This document shows, piece by piece, positions 48,715 to 56,796 of a stretch of DNA of 64,000 nucleotides. The position numbers were made by a program, and so were the translations under genes. Source of the DNA: Acidimicrobiales bacterium (lineage in GTDB: Bacteria > Actinomycetota > Acidimicrobiia > Acidimicrobiales > Ilumatobacteraceae). The notes below the pieces were generated by a model. The model was not told where the DNA came from. It made no database searches and saw only the letters and a program-made list of their open reading frames with translations. Location of the stretch: NCBI GenBank assembly GCA_030828465.1, contig JAURCL010000003.1, positions 30,231-94,230 on the forward strand. Reading direction: 5' to 3'. How positions within the stretch are numbered: position 1 is the stretch's first letter; every line of letters begins with the position of its first letter.

Positions 48715-51491
48715 CGCGCACCTCCGGTGTGGGCGGCGACCAACGCGTCAACGGGGATGGAATCGCCCACCAGGCTGAGGTGGCCGTCGTTGGTGACCGC
48801 GCCGATCATCGAAGCGTCCGATCCGAACCGATCGAGGAACGAGTCGACGTGCTCCGGAGCGACCTCGACCAGCAGGCGGCCCATCGACTCCGAGAACAGC
48901 CCGACCGTCACATCCTCGTGTCCGAGGGTGTCGAGCCGAGCGCCGAGTCGACCGGCGATGCACATCTCAGCGGCGGCGAGGGCGAGCCCGCCTTCGCTCA
49001 AGTCGTGACATGCGGCCACCTCCCCGGCGAGGATCGCCGCGTGAAGCGCCCGGTAGCGCTGCGGAGCCCTCGTGTCGGGAGCTGGCGTGCATCCGATATC
49101 GCCCCGATGGGGCCGGATCATGTCGAGATGACTGCCGGCGAACTCGGCGCGGGTGGTCCCGAGCAACACGAGCGCGTTGCCTGAGGTTCGGAGCCTTGGG
49201 GTGATCGTCCGCTCGACGTCGGGGACGTGGGCGACCGCGGTGATGACCAGAGTGGGTGGAACGGCGTGACGACTGCCATCGCTCGCCGTGTACTCGTTGT
49301 TGAGCGAATCCTTCCCCGAGACGAACGGCGCGGCGAAGGCCCGCGATGCAGAGACGCATCCGTCGACCGAGGCGACGAGATCGCCCATCGTGGAGCGTCG
49401 TCTCGGGTCACCGAAGGAGAAGTTGTCGAGCAGCGAGATGCGATCCGGATCGGCGCCCACCGCGACCACATTTCGGATCGCCTCGTCGACTACACCCCAG
49501 CCCATCCGTTCCGGATCGGCGAGGCCGTGCCAGGGGTTCACTCCGATACCGATCGCGATGCCGTGACCATCGCGGGGCTCGGCGAGCACCACCCCGTCGG
49601 CGGGGGCGTCCCGCTCCACCCCGGTGATCGGCCGCACGAGGGTCGTGCCGCGGATCTCGTGGTCGTAGCGATGGATGATGTCGGCTCGCGACCGCAGGTT
49701 GGGATGCGCGAGCAACTCGAGGAGGGCGGCGCCGGGATCGTCGACGTGTCGCGCGACCTCGGTGCGAACCGGTCGCGGCAGGTCGGCCGGCAGGCGTCGC
49801 TGCGGCCGACCATCGTGAAGGAATCGGGTGTCGAGATCGACCACCGTCTCCCCGGCGCAGCGCACCACGAGGCGGCCCGTTCCGGTGAACTCGCCGATGT
49901 CGGAGAACTCGACACCGAAGCGATCGCACCGCTCTCGCATCGATGCGATCTGGGCGGGGGCGACGGCTATCACCATCCGCTCCTGCGCCTCCGAGAGCCA
50001 GATCTCCCACGGTTCGAGGCCGGCGTACTTGATTGGCACCCAGTCGAGGTCGACGTCTGCTCCGACGCCCTCGGCCATCTCGCCGACCGCGCTGGACAGG
50101 CCACCGGCTCCGCAGTCGGTGATGGCGGTGAACAGGTCCTCGGCTCCGACCAGCGCGTCGATGAGCAGCTTCTCGGTGATCGGATCGCCGATCTGCACGC
50201 TCGCGCCAGCGACCTCGCCGGTGGTCGCATCCATCGTCGCTGAGGAGAACGTCGCTCCGCGGATCCCGTCGCGACCCGTTCTCCCGCCGAGCACGATCAC
50301 CCGATCACCCGGATGGGGGCCGTCGTGGGACGTCCAACCCTCGGCGGTCCCGATGCAGCCAGCGAATACGAGGGGATTGGTGGTGTAGGCGGGGTCGTAA
50401 AGCACGGCCCCAGCGACCGTCGGCAGCCCGATCTTGTTGCCGTAGTCGGCGACTCCATCGACGACGCCCTCAGAGATGCGCAGCGGATGGAGCGCGCCCT
50501 GAGGGATCGCCTCAAGGTCGAGGTCGCGGGGTCCGAAGCAGAGGATGTCGGTGACGGCGATCGGGCGGTGAGCGATGCCGAGCACATCGCGGATGACACC
50601 GCCGACTCCGGTGTTGGCGCCGCCGAATGGTTCGATCGCCGAGGGGTGGTTGTGGGTCTCGGCCTTGAGGGCGATGGTGGTCCCAGCCACGTACTCGACG
50701 ACCCCGGCGTTACCGACGAAGGCGGATCGCACGAAGGGCGCGTCGATCTCCTCGGTGCACTCGCGTAGTTGACGCAACAGGGGCGCGCGCTCACCGTTCT
50801 CGGTGTCGATGACCGCTCGGAAGGTCTTGTGCGCGCAGTGCTCACTCCAGGTCTGGGCGAGGGTCTCGAGTTCGACGTCGGTTGGCTCGCGACCCTCGGC
50901 GGTGAAGTGGGCTCGGATGACCGCGAGCTCCTCAGGGTCGAGGGCGAGGCCTCGTTCCACCGAGAGGGCGGCGAGGTCGTCGTCGCTCAGCGAGGTGACG
51001 GCGATCCGTTCGGCTGGGTGCCGCAGATCGTCGGGCGGACTGAGCGGCGGATCCGCTGGTCCGAAGGTCCACGTCTCGACCACCGGGTTGGCGACGACTC
51101 GCTCCACGAAGCGGCGAGCGACCTCGTCGGAGGTGGCGGCGGCGAAAGTGATTCGACGACCCGTGACCGCGGCCTCCACCTCGATACCGAGGGTGCGCGC
51201 GGCGACGAGGACGGCAGCCGCCTCGGCATCGGTGACACCTGGCAGCGGGGTCACTTCGATGCCGTGATCGCCGGGAGCGTCCCAGGTGCCGTTCTGAAGC
51301 AGCGGGTCGACGAGCAGGTCGGTCAGACGAGTCTGCGACACCTCGTCGAGCGCGGCTCGGAGGTAGATCACGTCGGCGACGCCAAGACCATCAGGAACCA
51401 CGATTCCGAGCTGCTCGCCGGCGGCCTGCAGGGCCTCTGTCCTCGGGTCTCGGGCGACTGCCGTGATCGTCAACCGGAGCGAGGGAGGCAC
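48711..51491 (-). CDS. purL: FGAM synthase, synthetase subunit with fused PurS-like N-terminus
   Basis: The protein is 926 residues. It converts FGAR to FGAM with ATP and ammonia from PurQ. The PurL core starts near residue 160 and includes TWSEHCAHKTF (214-224), KAETHNHPSAIEPFGGANTGVGG, and DCGAGGLSSAVGEMAEG. The first ~145 residues look like two PurS-type halves: RLTITAVARDPRTEALQ, and PGVTDAEAAAVLVAARTLGI through VVANPVVETW. Separate small PurL proteins of ~740 residues need a free PurS; here it appears built in, and no purS gene is seen. A TAAGGT hexamer 7 bases upstream fixes the GTG start. Confidence 0.95.
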   Translation of the reverse strand: MPPSLRLTITAVARDPRTEALQAAGEQLGIVVPDGLGVADVIYLRAALDEVSQTRLTDLLVDPLLQNGTWDAPGDHGIEVTPLPGVTDAEAAAVLVAARTLGIEVEAAVTGRRITFAAATSDEVARRFVERVVANPVVETWTFGPADPPLSPPDDLRHPAERIAVTSLSDDDLAALSVERGLALDPEELAVIRAHFTAEGREPTDVELETLAQTWSEHCAHKTFRAVIDTENGERAPLLRQLRECTEEIDAPFVRSAFVGNAGVVEYVAGTTIALKAETHNHPSAIEPFGGANTGVGGVIRDVLGIAHRPIAVTDILCFGPRDLDLEAIPQGALHPLRISEGVVDGVADYGNKIGLPTVAGAVLYDPAYTTNPLVFAGCIGTAEGWTSHDGPHPGDRVIVLGGRTGRDGIRGATFSSATMDATTGEVAGASVQIGDPITEKLLIDALVGAEDLFTAITDCGAGGLSSAVGEMAEGVGADVDLDWVPIKYAGLEPWEIWLSEAQERMVIAVAPAQIASMRERCDRFGVEFSDIGEFTGTGRLVVRCAGETVVDLDTRFLHDGRPQRRLPADLPRPVRTEVARHVDDPGAALLELLAHPNLRSRADIIHRYDHEIRGTTLVRPITGVERDAPADGVVLAEPRDGHGIAIGIGVNPWHGLADPERMGWGVVDEAIRNVVAVGADPDRISLLDNFSFGDPRRRSTMGDLVASVDGCVSASRAFAAPFVSGKDSLNNEYTASDGSRHAVPPTLVITAVAHVPDVERTITPRLRTSGNALVLLGTTRAEFAGSHLDMIRPHRGDIGCTPAPDTRAPQRYRALHAAILAGEVAACHDLSEGGLALAAAEMCIAGRLGARLDTLGHEDVTVGLFSESMGRLLVEVAPEHVDSFLDRFGSDASMIGAVTNDGHLSLVGDSIPVDALVAAHTGGAR

Positions 51492-51498
51492 TGCCTCG

Positions 51499-51504
51499 AC
51501 CTTA
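51499..51504 (-). promoter_or_regulatory. -10 element of the purine operon
   Basis: TAAGGT on the minus strand, 7 bases before the GTG of purL at 51491. It would give a leaderless seven-gene mRNA. Confidence 0.5.
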
Positions 51505-51595
51505 GGCGACCGACCCCTTCACTCAGGCTCGGTTGAACGAATAGTCCACGGCATTTCGCTGGGTCAACCCGGGGTCGGCGCGGTGGTCGCTCTGG

Positions 51596-51601
51596 CAGGA
51601 T
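51596..51601 (+). promoter_or_regulatory. -10 element of the GMC oxidoreductase gene
   Basis: CAGGAT, 6 bases before the GTG at 51608. First base deviates from T. Confidence 0.35.
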
Positions 51602-51607
51602 GACGGG

Positions 51608-52795
51608 GTGATCGACCATCGCTGTCGCACTGTCGTGGTGGGCGCAGGGGTGGCCGGATGCGCGCTCGCCTCAAGGATCTCGCGCACCGACGAGGTGGTG
51701 CTGATCGAAGCCGGGCCGAGAGTCGGTGGGGCAGAGGTTCCCGTCGACGTCCACGCCGCCCTCACCACGCCGGGACTCAGGTGGCCCGGAGTCTCAGCGC
51801 GCCGGGTCGCCGGCGGACCGATGGTCGAGTATCCGATGGCGCGCGGGGTCGGCGGCGGAAGCCTGGTGAACGGGCTCGTCGTCGACCGGGCGGTCGAACC
51901 CCTCGTCGCCGAGGAGGTCGGTTCCTCCGAGTTCGGCCCGGTCGATCGGGCTCTCGTCGCCGGTCTCGGGGCCCGACCGGTACGCCTTAGCCGTCGCAGG
52001 GGAGCGCGGTACGCGGTGTCCGAGGCGGACCTCGGCCGAGTCGATCTGCGTGCCGGTGCCTTCGTCCGGGGGGTCGTGACCGAGGAGAGCCGGGTGGCGG
52101 GTGTCGAGATCGACAGCGACGGAGGGGGCACCGTCGTCGAAGCCGACCGCGTGGTGCTCGCCGCGGGGGCTTTCGGCTCACCACGGCTCCTGCAGGCGGC
52201 ACGTCTCGGCGGGCCGACGGTCGGATTCGGGCTGCAGGATCATCCGTCGGTCGTGGTGCCGCTCGCCGGCACCGGCGCATTCGACGGGCTGGTAAGCGGT
52301 GCGGTCGCTCGGTTCAACGGCGTCGAAGTGCTCGCCCTCAACCGACTCCCCGACGGTCAATCGGGGATCGCGGTGGCCCTGCTCGACCCCGCATCTCGCG
52401 GCCGAGTCACCGCCGACGAGATCGATCTCAACCTGCTCGACGATGACACCGACGACCTCGCGCGGCTCACCGCCGGTGTCATCTCGGTGCTCGAGCGGCT
52501 CGGTGACGCGCTCCGCACCGAGGATCTCACCATCGGTGACGCGGTCCCGCCGCGCGGCGATCCGGCGGCAGTGAGCGAATGGGTGTGGTCCGAGGTGGCG
52601 AACTCGGCGCCGGCGTATACCCACGCCGCTGCCTCCTGCTCGGTCGGTGTCGTCGATGCACGTCACCGGGTGGGTGGCGTCGACGGACTGTTCGTCGTCG
52701 ACGCATCGACGCTCCCGGCGGTGCCGACCGGGTCGTCGATGACCGCGATCATCGATCAGGTTGAACTCGTCGCCCGAGGGTGGTCGTCGCGTTAG
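51608..52795 (+). CDS. Short GMC-family oxidoreductase
   Basis: The protein is 395 residues, shorter than the usual ~500-570. The FAD-binding dinucleotide fold is TVVVGAGVAGCALASRIS with EVVLIEAG. GVGGGSLVNGLVVDR matches the second flavin contact. VVLAAGAFGSPRLLQAARLGG is the GMC signature 2 region. The end, VDGLFVVDASTLPAVPTGSSMTAII, is the conserved C-terminal flavin site, and YTHAAASCSVG holds a candidate catalytic His. The missing length falls in the substrate-domain middle. The substrate, presumably an alcohol, is unknown. A stop overlap of 4 bases joins it to the convergent SURF1 gene. Confidence 0.85.
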   Translation: MIDHRCRTVVVGAGVAGCALASRISRTDEVVLIEAGPRVGGAEVPVDVHAALTTPGLRWPGVSARRVAGGPMVEYPMARGVGGGSLVNGLVVDRAVEPLVAEEVGSSEFGPVDRALVAGLGARPVRLSRRRGARYAVSEADLGRVDLRAGAFVRGVVTEESRVAGVEIDSDGGGTVVEADRVVLAAGAFGSPRLLQAARLGGPTVGFGLQDHPSVVVPLAGTGAFDGLVSGAVARFNGVEVLALNRLPDGQSGIAVALLDPASRGRVTADEIDLNLLDDDTDDLARLTAGVISVLERLGDALRTEDLTIGDAVPPRGDPAAVSEWVWSEVANSAPAYTHAAASCSVGVVDARHRVGGVDGLFVVDASTLPAVPTGSSMTAIIDQVELVARGWSSR

Positions 52796-53553
52796 GAAGC
52801 CCGGGCAACCCGTCGCCGGACGGAGAGCCGAATGGCGAGCACCCAACCGACCAACGCGGCAGCAGCAAAGATGAACCACTGCACTGCATACGACAGGTGA
52901 GAGCCCTCGCTCAGATCGGGACGCACCACCGGTTGTGGGAGGTCGTCGGCCTCCGCCGGAGAGGACGAGACCAACTCGAGGTAAACCGGCAGGAGGTCGT
53001 CGAATTGTTTCGACAGCCGAACGAGATCGAGACGCTGCACCTCGGTGAGCGTCCCTTCGGATGGATCGCGCGCTCCAACCGCGCCGCGCTCCTCGCTCGG
53101 ACGGAGCCGACCGAGCAACTCCACCCGGGGCCCAGGCAAGGCCGGATCGTCGATACCGAGGGGGACGAATCCTCGGTTGACGAGCACAACCCGACCGTCA
53201 TCGAGACGGAGCGGCGCCACGAGGTTGTCGCCCGCGCGTCCGTACTGCGACCGGTTCACCACCCGAAGCGAGGCGCTCTCCTCGTAAGTACCCGACACCG
53301 TCACCGGCCGCCACACGATGCCTGACTCATCAGCGGCGACGACACCGCTCTCGTCGGCGCGCCACACCGGGTCGACGAGTCGGTCGAGCGCGACAGGAGA
53401 GGCGTCGTAGGCCGCTTCGACCTCGGCGTTGAAATCGCGTCGCTCGTCGAGTCGGCGCAGCTGCCAGAACCCGAGGTTGACCATGGCGATCACCCCGACC
53501 ACGACCAGCAGATGGAAGGCGAGCCACCGGGGGGAGAGCAGGAACCGGGGCAC
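52792..53553 (-). CDS. SURF1 family cytochrome oxidase biogenesis protein
   Basis: The protein is 253 residues with an N-terminal helix (LAFHLLVVVGVIAMVNLGFWQLRRLDER) and a C-terminal helix (WFIFAAAALVGWVLAIRL). LGFWQLRR is the SURF1 hallmark. VNRGFVPLG and HLSYAVQWFIFA are the other conserved blocks. It helps assemble the aa3-type terminal oxidase in the membrane. The GTG at 53553 is chosen because TACCGT lies exactly 6 bases upstream; longer frames lack support. Confidence 0.93.
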   Translation of the reverse strand: MPRFLLSPRWLAFHLLVVVGVIAMVNLGFWQLRRLDERRDFNAEVEAAYDASPVALDRLVDPVWRADESGVVAADESGIVWRPVTVSGTYEESASLRVVNRSQYGRAGDNLVAPLRLDDGRVVLVNRGFVPLGIDDPALPGPRVELLGRLRPSEERGAVGARDPSEGTLTEVQRLDLVRLSKQFDDLLPVYLELVSSSPAEADDLPQPVVRPDLSEGSHLSYAVQWFIFAAAALVGWVLAIRLSVRRRVARAS

Positions 53554-53559
53554 ACCGAG

Positions 53560-53565
53560 ACGGTA
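53560..53565 (-). promoter_or_regulatory. -10 element of the SURF1 gene
   Basis: TACCGT on the minus strand, 6 bases before the GTG at 53553. Confidence 0.55.
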
Positions 53566-53603
53566 TCGGTGGCGCACGAGTCGGCGTCGGGCCGAGCGCC
53601 TGC

Positions 53604-53609
53604 GAGGAT
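53604..53609 (+). promoter_or_regulatory. -10 element of the DUF4262 gene
   Basis: GAGGAT, 6 bases before the ATG at 53616. First base deviates from T. Confidence 0.35.
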
Positions 53610-53615
53610 GGCCTG

Positions 53616-54104
53616 ATGAGCGGTGTTGAACTGCCCGACTTCCACATTCCTCACGCCGAGAAGATCGAGTGGATGATCGAGACCAACGGTTGGGCGCTCG
53701 AAGCCGTCGCGCCGCGCTCCGACCTCGATCCGCCGGTACCCGCCCACGCCTACACCATCGGGCTGCCGTCAACCGTCGGCTTCCCCGAGATCGCGCTCTA
53801 CGGCCTCACCCCAGCCGCAGCGAACGGGCTGCTCTCGATGGTGGTCGACGCGCTCCGGGGCGGCACCGACATCACCGTCGGCGACGAGCTCATCGGCCTG
53901 CTCGACAACGGACTCCGCTGCCGATTCGCGCCGGTCGCCATCGAGGAGGCGACGGCCCGGTTCCCAACGGCGGTCGCGTGGTATCGAGGCGAACTCCCCG
54001 ATGTGGTGCAGCTCCTGTACCCCGATCGAAACGGGTTCATGCCCTACGAAACGGGCTTCGACCAGCGGATGCGGCTCGCGCAGCCGGTCATCGGCGAACT
54101 CTGA
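53616..54104 (+). CDS. DUF4262 domain protein
   Basis: The protein is 162 residues. The family pattern is clear: HAEKIEWMIETNGWALEAV at the start, AYTIGLPSTVGFPEIALYGL in the middle, and PDVVQLLYPDRNGFMPYETGFD near the end. Function is unknown. The stop overlaps the start of the DCC-family gene (ATGATGG arrangement), so the two are probably co-translated. Confidence 0.88.
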   Translation: MSGVELPDFHIPHAEKIEWMIETNGWALEAVAPRSDLDPPVPAHAYTIGLPSTVGFPEIALYGLTPAAANGLLSMVVDALRGGTDITVGDELIGLLDNGLRCRFAPVAIEEATARFPTAVAWYRGELPDVVQLLYPDRNGFMPYETGFDQRMRLAQPVIGEL

Positions 54105-54463
54105 TGGCCGTTCCCCGTCCCGTCCTCGTGTTCGATGGCGACTGCGGGTTCTGCACCACCTCGGCCGGCCTCGCCGATCGGTGGCTGCGAATTCCGACTG
54201 TCGCTCCTTGGCAACGGCTCGATCTCGACGCCCTCGGCCTCGACGAGCAACGATGCTCGGAGGCCCTTCAATGGGTCGGCGTGGACGGTGAGGTGCTCTC
54301 CGCCGAGCGGGCGGTCATCGCCGCGCTCAGGCATCGCGGTGGCCCGTTCATCGTGCCGGCGTGGGCGCTCTCGGCGGTTCGGCCGCTCGCTGGTGCCGCC
54401 TACCGGCTCATCGCGCGCAACCGTCACCGGCTACCCGGCGGAACGCCGGCCTGCAAGCTCTGA
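54104..54463 (+). CDS. DCC family thiol-disulfide oxidoreductase-like protein (DUF393)
   Basis: The protein is 119 residues. The DCC motif is in VLVFDGDCGFCTTSAG, with the CGFC pair as a thioredoxin-like active site. Members are predicted redox proteins; no reaction is firmly known. Later parts (SAERAVIAALRHRGG, LAGAAYRLIARNRHRLPGG) are typical of the family. It is coupled to the DUF4262 gene and convergent with the saccharopine-dehydrogenase-like gene. Confidence 0.88.
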   Translation: MAVPRPVLVFDGDCGFCTTSAGLADRWLRIPTVAPWQRLDLDALGLDEQRCSEALQWVGVDGEVLSAERAVIAALRHRGGPFIVPAWALSAVRPLAGAAYRLIARNRHRLPGGTPACKL

Positions 54464-54482
54464 GATCTCGACGCGTCGCGGT

Positions 54483-55727
54483 TCAGGACGCGGCGATCGG
54501 AGCCCGGTCGCGGTACTCAGCCCACTCCCACTCGCAGCCGTGCTGGTCGAGCAACTCGAGGAACGGCTCGCTCGGCAACGCCTCGGGGCCAACCACGCCA
54601 GGTCGACGCCAGACACCGGTTCCCATCAACTCGATAGCCACCGCCGGCATCACCGCGGTTTGCCAGACAACGGCCTGATGACCGAACTCGCGCATCGACC
54701 AGGCGTTGTCGACCAAGTGATACACGTAGACCTCACGTGGATCACCCTCGGGGGAGAGTCCACGCACCCAGGTGCCCGCGCAGGTTCGGCCGGTCATGTG
54801 CTCACCGAGGGTCGCCGGGTCGGGAAGGGCGGCGGCGACCACATCGCGCGGCGACACCCGCACCCCACGAACCTCGACCGGCTCGGTGGAGACGAGATCG
54901 AGTTTGTCGAGGGTCTTCAACACCTGGATGAAGTCGCGGCCGAGGCCGTACTTGAACGTGACCCGCTCCACATCGATCCACCGCGGAATGAGGATCACCT
55001 CCTCGTGCTCGACATTGACGCACTGGATCGGTCCGATCTCCTCGGGGAAGGTGAACATCTCGGGCTCGCTAAACGGCTCGGTCGTGAACCAACCGCGGGC
55101 GCGCTCGTAGATCACCGGGGGATTCAGGCACTCCTCGATCGTCGTCCAGATGGAGAACGTCGGGGCGAAGTCGTAGCCCTCGACCACCAGGTCGGCGCCG
55201 TCACGCACCCCGATCTCGTCGATCCGCGAGAAGAGGTGATCTGCCGCGTATCGAGCCGCGACGTCCGAGAAGCCTGGCTCGACACCCATGCCGACGAGGG
55301 CCATGAGCCCACGGTTCTTCCAAGCCGGCGACTGAGCGAACTGCGCGTCGCCGAGACGACGACCGACTTTCGAGTACGGCTCCGTCGGGTGAGGGACTGA
55401 GGTGTTCATCGCCATGTCGACGTAGTGACAGCCGGCTTCGAAGGCGGCTTCGAAGATCGACGGGTTGAGCCACGGGTCGCAGGCGTTCAACACGACATCG
55501 GCGCGAGCCTCGCGAGCGAGGGCGGCGACGGCCGAAGAATCGGAGGCATCAACTCGGGCAGCGCGGATACGGGTGCCGTCATCGTTGCCTTCGGCGGTGT
55601 CGACCGCGGCCTCGGCTCGCTCAAGATCGATATCGGCCACGGTGATGTGCTCGTAGGCCTCCCGACGCGACGCGATCGCCACAAACGCCGAACCGACCCC
55701 ACCGGAACCGACTACGAGAACTCGCAT
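54483..55727 (-). CDS. Saccharopine dehydrogenase family protein
   Basis: The protein is 414 residues. It opens with a Rossmann fold MRVLVVGSGGVGSAFVAIAS and VADIDLERAE. DVVLNACDPWLNPSIFEAAFEAGCHYVDMAMNTS and LVGMGVEPGFSDVAARYAAD match the LYS9/Lys1-like group, which includes carboxynorspermidine dehydrogenase. The reaction would join or split an amino acid and a keto acid or aldehyde, but which one is unknown. The ATG at 55727 is favoured over 55742 because TACCTT lies exactly 6 bases upstream of it. Confidence 0.87.
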   Translation of the reverse strand: MRVLVVGSGGVGSAFVAIASRREAYEHITVADIDLERAEAAVDTAEGNDDGTRIRAARVDASDSSAVAALAREARADVVLNACDPWLNPSIFEAAFEAGCHYVDMAMNTSVPHPTEPYSKVGRRLGDAQFAQSPAWKNRGLMALVGMGVEPGFSDVAARYAADHLFSRIDEIGVRDGADLVVEGYDFAPTFSIWTTIEECLNPPVIYERARGWFTTEPFSEPEMFTFPEEIGPIQCVNVEHEEVILIPRWIDVERVTFKYGLGRDFIQVLKTLDKLDLVSTEPVEVRGVRVSPRDVVAAALPDPATLGEHMTGRTCAGTWVRGLSPEGDPREVYVYHLVDNAWSMREFGHQAVVWQTAVMPAVAIELMGTGVWRRPGVVGPEALPSEPFLELLDQHGCEWEWAEYRDRAPIAAS

Positions 55728-55733
55728 GCGGTC

Positions 55734-55739
55734 AAGGTA
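55734..55739 (-). promoter_or_regulatory. -10 element of the saccharopine-dehydrogenase-like gene
   Basis: TACCTT on the minus strand, 6 bases before the ATG at 55727; it decides the start. Confidence 0.55.
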
Positions 55740-55760
55740 CACAGCGGCCGATCAGCCAAC

Positions 55761-55766
55761 TACCGT
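55761..55766 (+). promoter_or_regulatory. -10 element of the isocitrate-lyase-family gene
   Basis: TACCGT, 6 bases before the ATG at 55773. It interlocks with the divergent promoter at 55734-55739. Confidence 0.55.
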
Positions 55767-55772
55767 CGGCGT

Positions 55773-56624
55773 ATGCGGCCGGAACGCCCCCTCGCCGAAC
55801 GTCTCGCCGGCAGCTCGCCGGTGCTCATGCCCGGGGTGTGGGACCCGCTGTCGGCACTGCTTGCGGTGCAGTCGGGTTTCGACACCCTTTTCGTGTCGGG
55901 ATTCGCGGTGTCGGCATCCCTGCTCGGCGAACCCGACCACGGAATCCTCTCCCAGCGAGAAATGGCCGAGGTGGCGGCGCGCATCGGCGCTCGACTCGCC
56001 CGAATCGAGGCTCCGGTCGATCTCATCGTCGACGCCGACACCGGATACGGCGACGCCAGCGACATCCGTCGGACGGTTGAGTTGTGGGAGTCCGCTGGAG
56101 CCACCGGACTCTTCCTCGAGGATCAGGTGTGGCCGAAGCGATGCGGTCACATGGAGGGCAAGCAGGTGGTGAGCGCCGGTGAGTGGCTCGACCGACTCGG
56201 TGTCGTCTTGGAGCATCGCGAGCGACTCTTCGTGTGCGCCAGAACCGACGCCCGCGCGCCGCTCGGACTTGACGAGGCGATCGAGAGGGGCGGAGCGGCT
56301 CGCGACCTCGGCGTTGACGCGGTGTTCGTCGAGGCGCCGCAGTCGATCGACGAGCTCCGGGCCATCGCCGAAGGCATCTCGGAGGTTCCGCTCGTCGCGA
56401 ACATGGTCGAGGGGGGCCGCACCCCGCTGCTCAGCCCCGCAGAGCTCTCCAATCTCGGGTTCTCGCTCATCGTGTCGCCGCTCTCCGGCCTTCTCGCCGT
56501 GTCTGCGGCGCTCTCCGCCTCGTTCGACCACCTCAGTGGGGAGGGCACACTGCGTAATCGCCTCAACGCGCTGACCGGATTCGACGAGTTCGTCGACCTC
56601 GTCGCCGACACCCCCGGTGCGTGA
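55773..56624 (+). CDS. Isocitrate lyase / PEP mutase family enzyme
   Basis: The protein is 283 residues with a TIM-barrel. The metal and substrate loop reads DADTGYGDASDIRRTV. The active-site loop EDQVWPKRCGHMEGKQVV contains the KRCGH motif with the catalytic Cys of 2-methylisocitrate-lyase-like enzymes. FVCARTDAR, DAVFVEAPQS and LVANMVEGGRTP are also family blocks. The likely reaction is cleavage of a 2-methylisocitrate-like acid or oxaloacetate/2,3-dimethylmalate, not decided by sequence. Confidence 0.88.
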   Translation: MRPERPLAERLAGSSPVLMPGVWDPLSALLAVQSGFDTLFVSGFAVSASLLGEPDHGILSQREMAEVAARIGARLARIEAPVDLIVDADTGYGDASDIRRTVELWESAGATGLFLEDQVWPKRCGHMEGKQVVSAGEWLDRLGVVLEHRERLFVCARTDARAPLGLDEAIERGGAARDLGVDAVFVEAPQSIDELRAIAEGISEVPLVANMVEGGRTPLLSPAELSNLGFSLIVSPLSGLLAVSAALSASFDHLSGEGTLRNRLNALTGFDEFVDLVADTPGA

Positions 56625-56639
56625 GGCGCTCCGAGCCGC

Positions 56640-56645
56640 TACTCT
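56640..56645 (+). promoter_or_regulatory. -10 element of metX
   Basis: TACTCT places the transcript start near 56652, right at the first base pair of the SAM-type aptamer. Confidence 0.5.
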
Positions 56646-56652
56646 CAGCGGA

Positions 56653-56728
56653 GTATCACGAGTGGTCCGGAGACGGGCCCGGCAACCTGGGTTCGCCCCC
56701 AAGGTGCCTGCACGGAGACGTGCGATGC
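56653..56728 (+). ncRNA. SAM-responsive riboswitch aptamer (SAM-I clan, compact form) of metX
   Basis: The SAM-I core can be folded by hand. P1 is 56653-56657 with 56724-56728 (GTATC/GATGC). P2 is GGTCCG/CGGGCC (56664-56669, 56674-56679) with a GAGA tetraloop. GGCAACC (56681-56687) and AAGGTGC (56701-56707) are the conserved junction and P3 strands. P3 is capped by TTCG. P4 is GCACG/CGTGC (56710-56714, 56719-56723) with a GAGA loop. P2 lacks the kink-turn and its loop cannot form the usual pseudoknot. The matching J3/4 strand is also gone. It likely shuts down metX when SAM is plentiful. Confidence 0.85.
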
Positions 56729-56762
56729 GGTCGGAACACCGGCAAACCGGCGAACCGACCGC
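56727..56762 (+). promoter_or_regulatory. Expression-platform hairpin of the metX riboswitch
   Basis: GCGGTCGG (56727-56734) pairs perfectly with CCGACCGC (56755-56762), with an inner CCGG/CCGG stem. The 5' arm shares two bases with the P1 helix, so the two may compete. The ribosome-binding site GGGAGGTG (56787-56794) lies downstream. Control of translation initiation is more likely than termination because no T-run is present. Confidence 0.55.
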
Positions 56763-56796
56763 TCGGGATGCGACAGCACGAGAGATGGGAGGTGAC

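Noticed and set aside
51538..51567. Alternative purL promoter TTGACC with an 18-base spacer and TATTCG
   Set aside because: The -10 lacks the final T and would give a ~40-base leader without a clear ribosome-binding site; TAAGGT at 51499 fits the pattern of the other genes better. Both could still be used.
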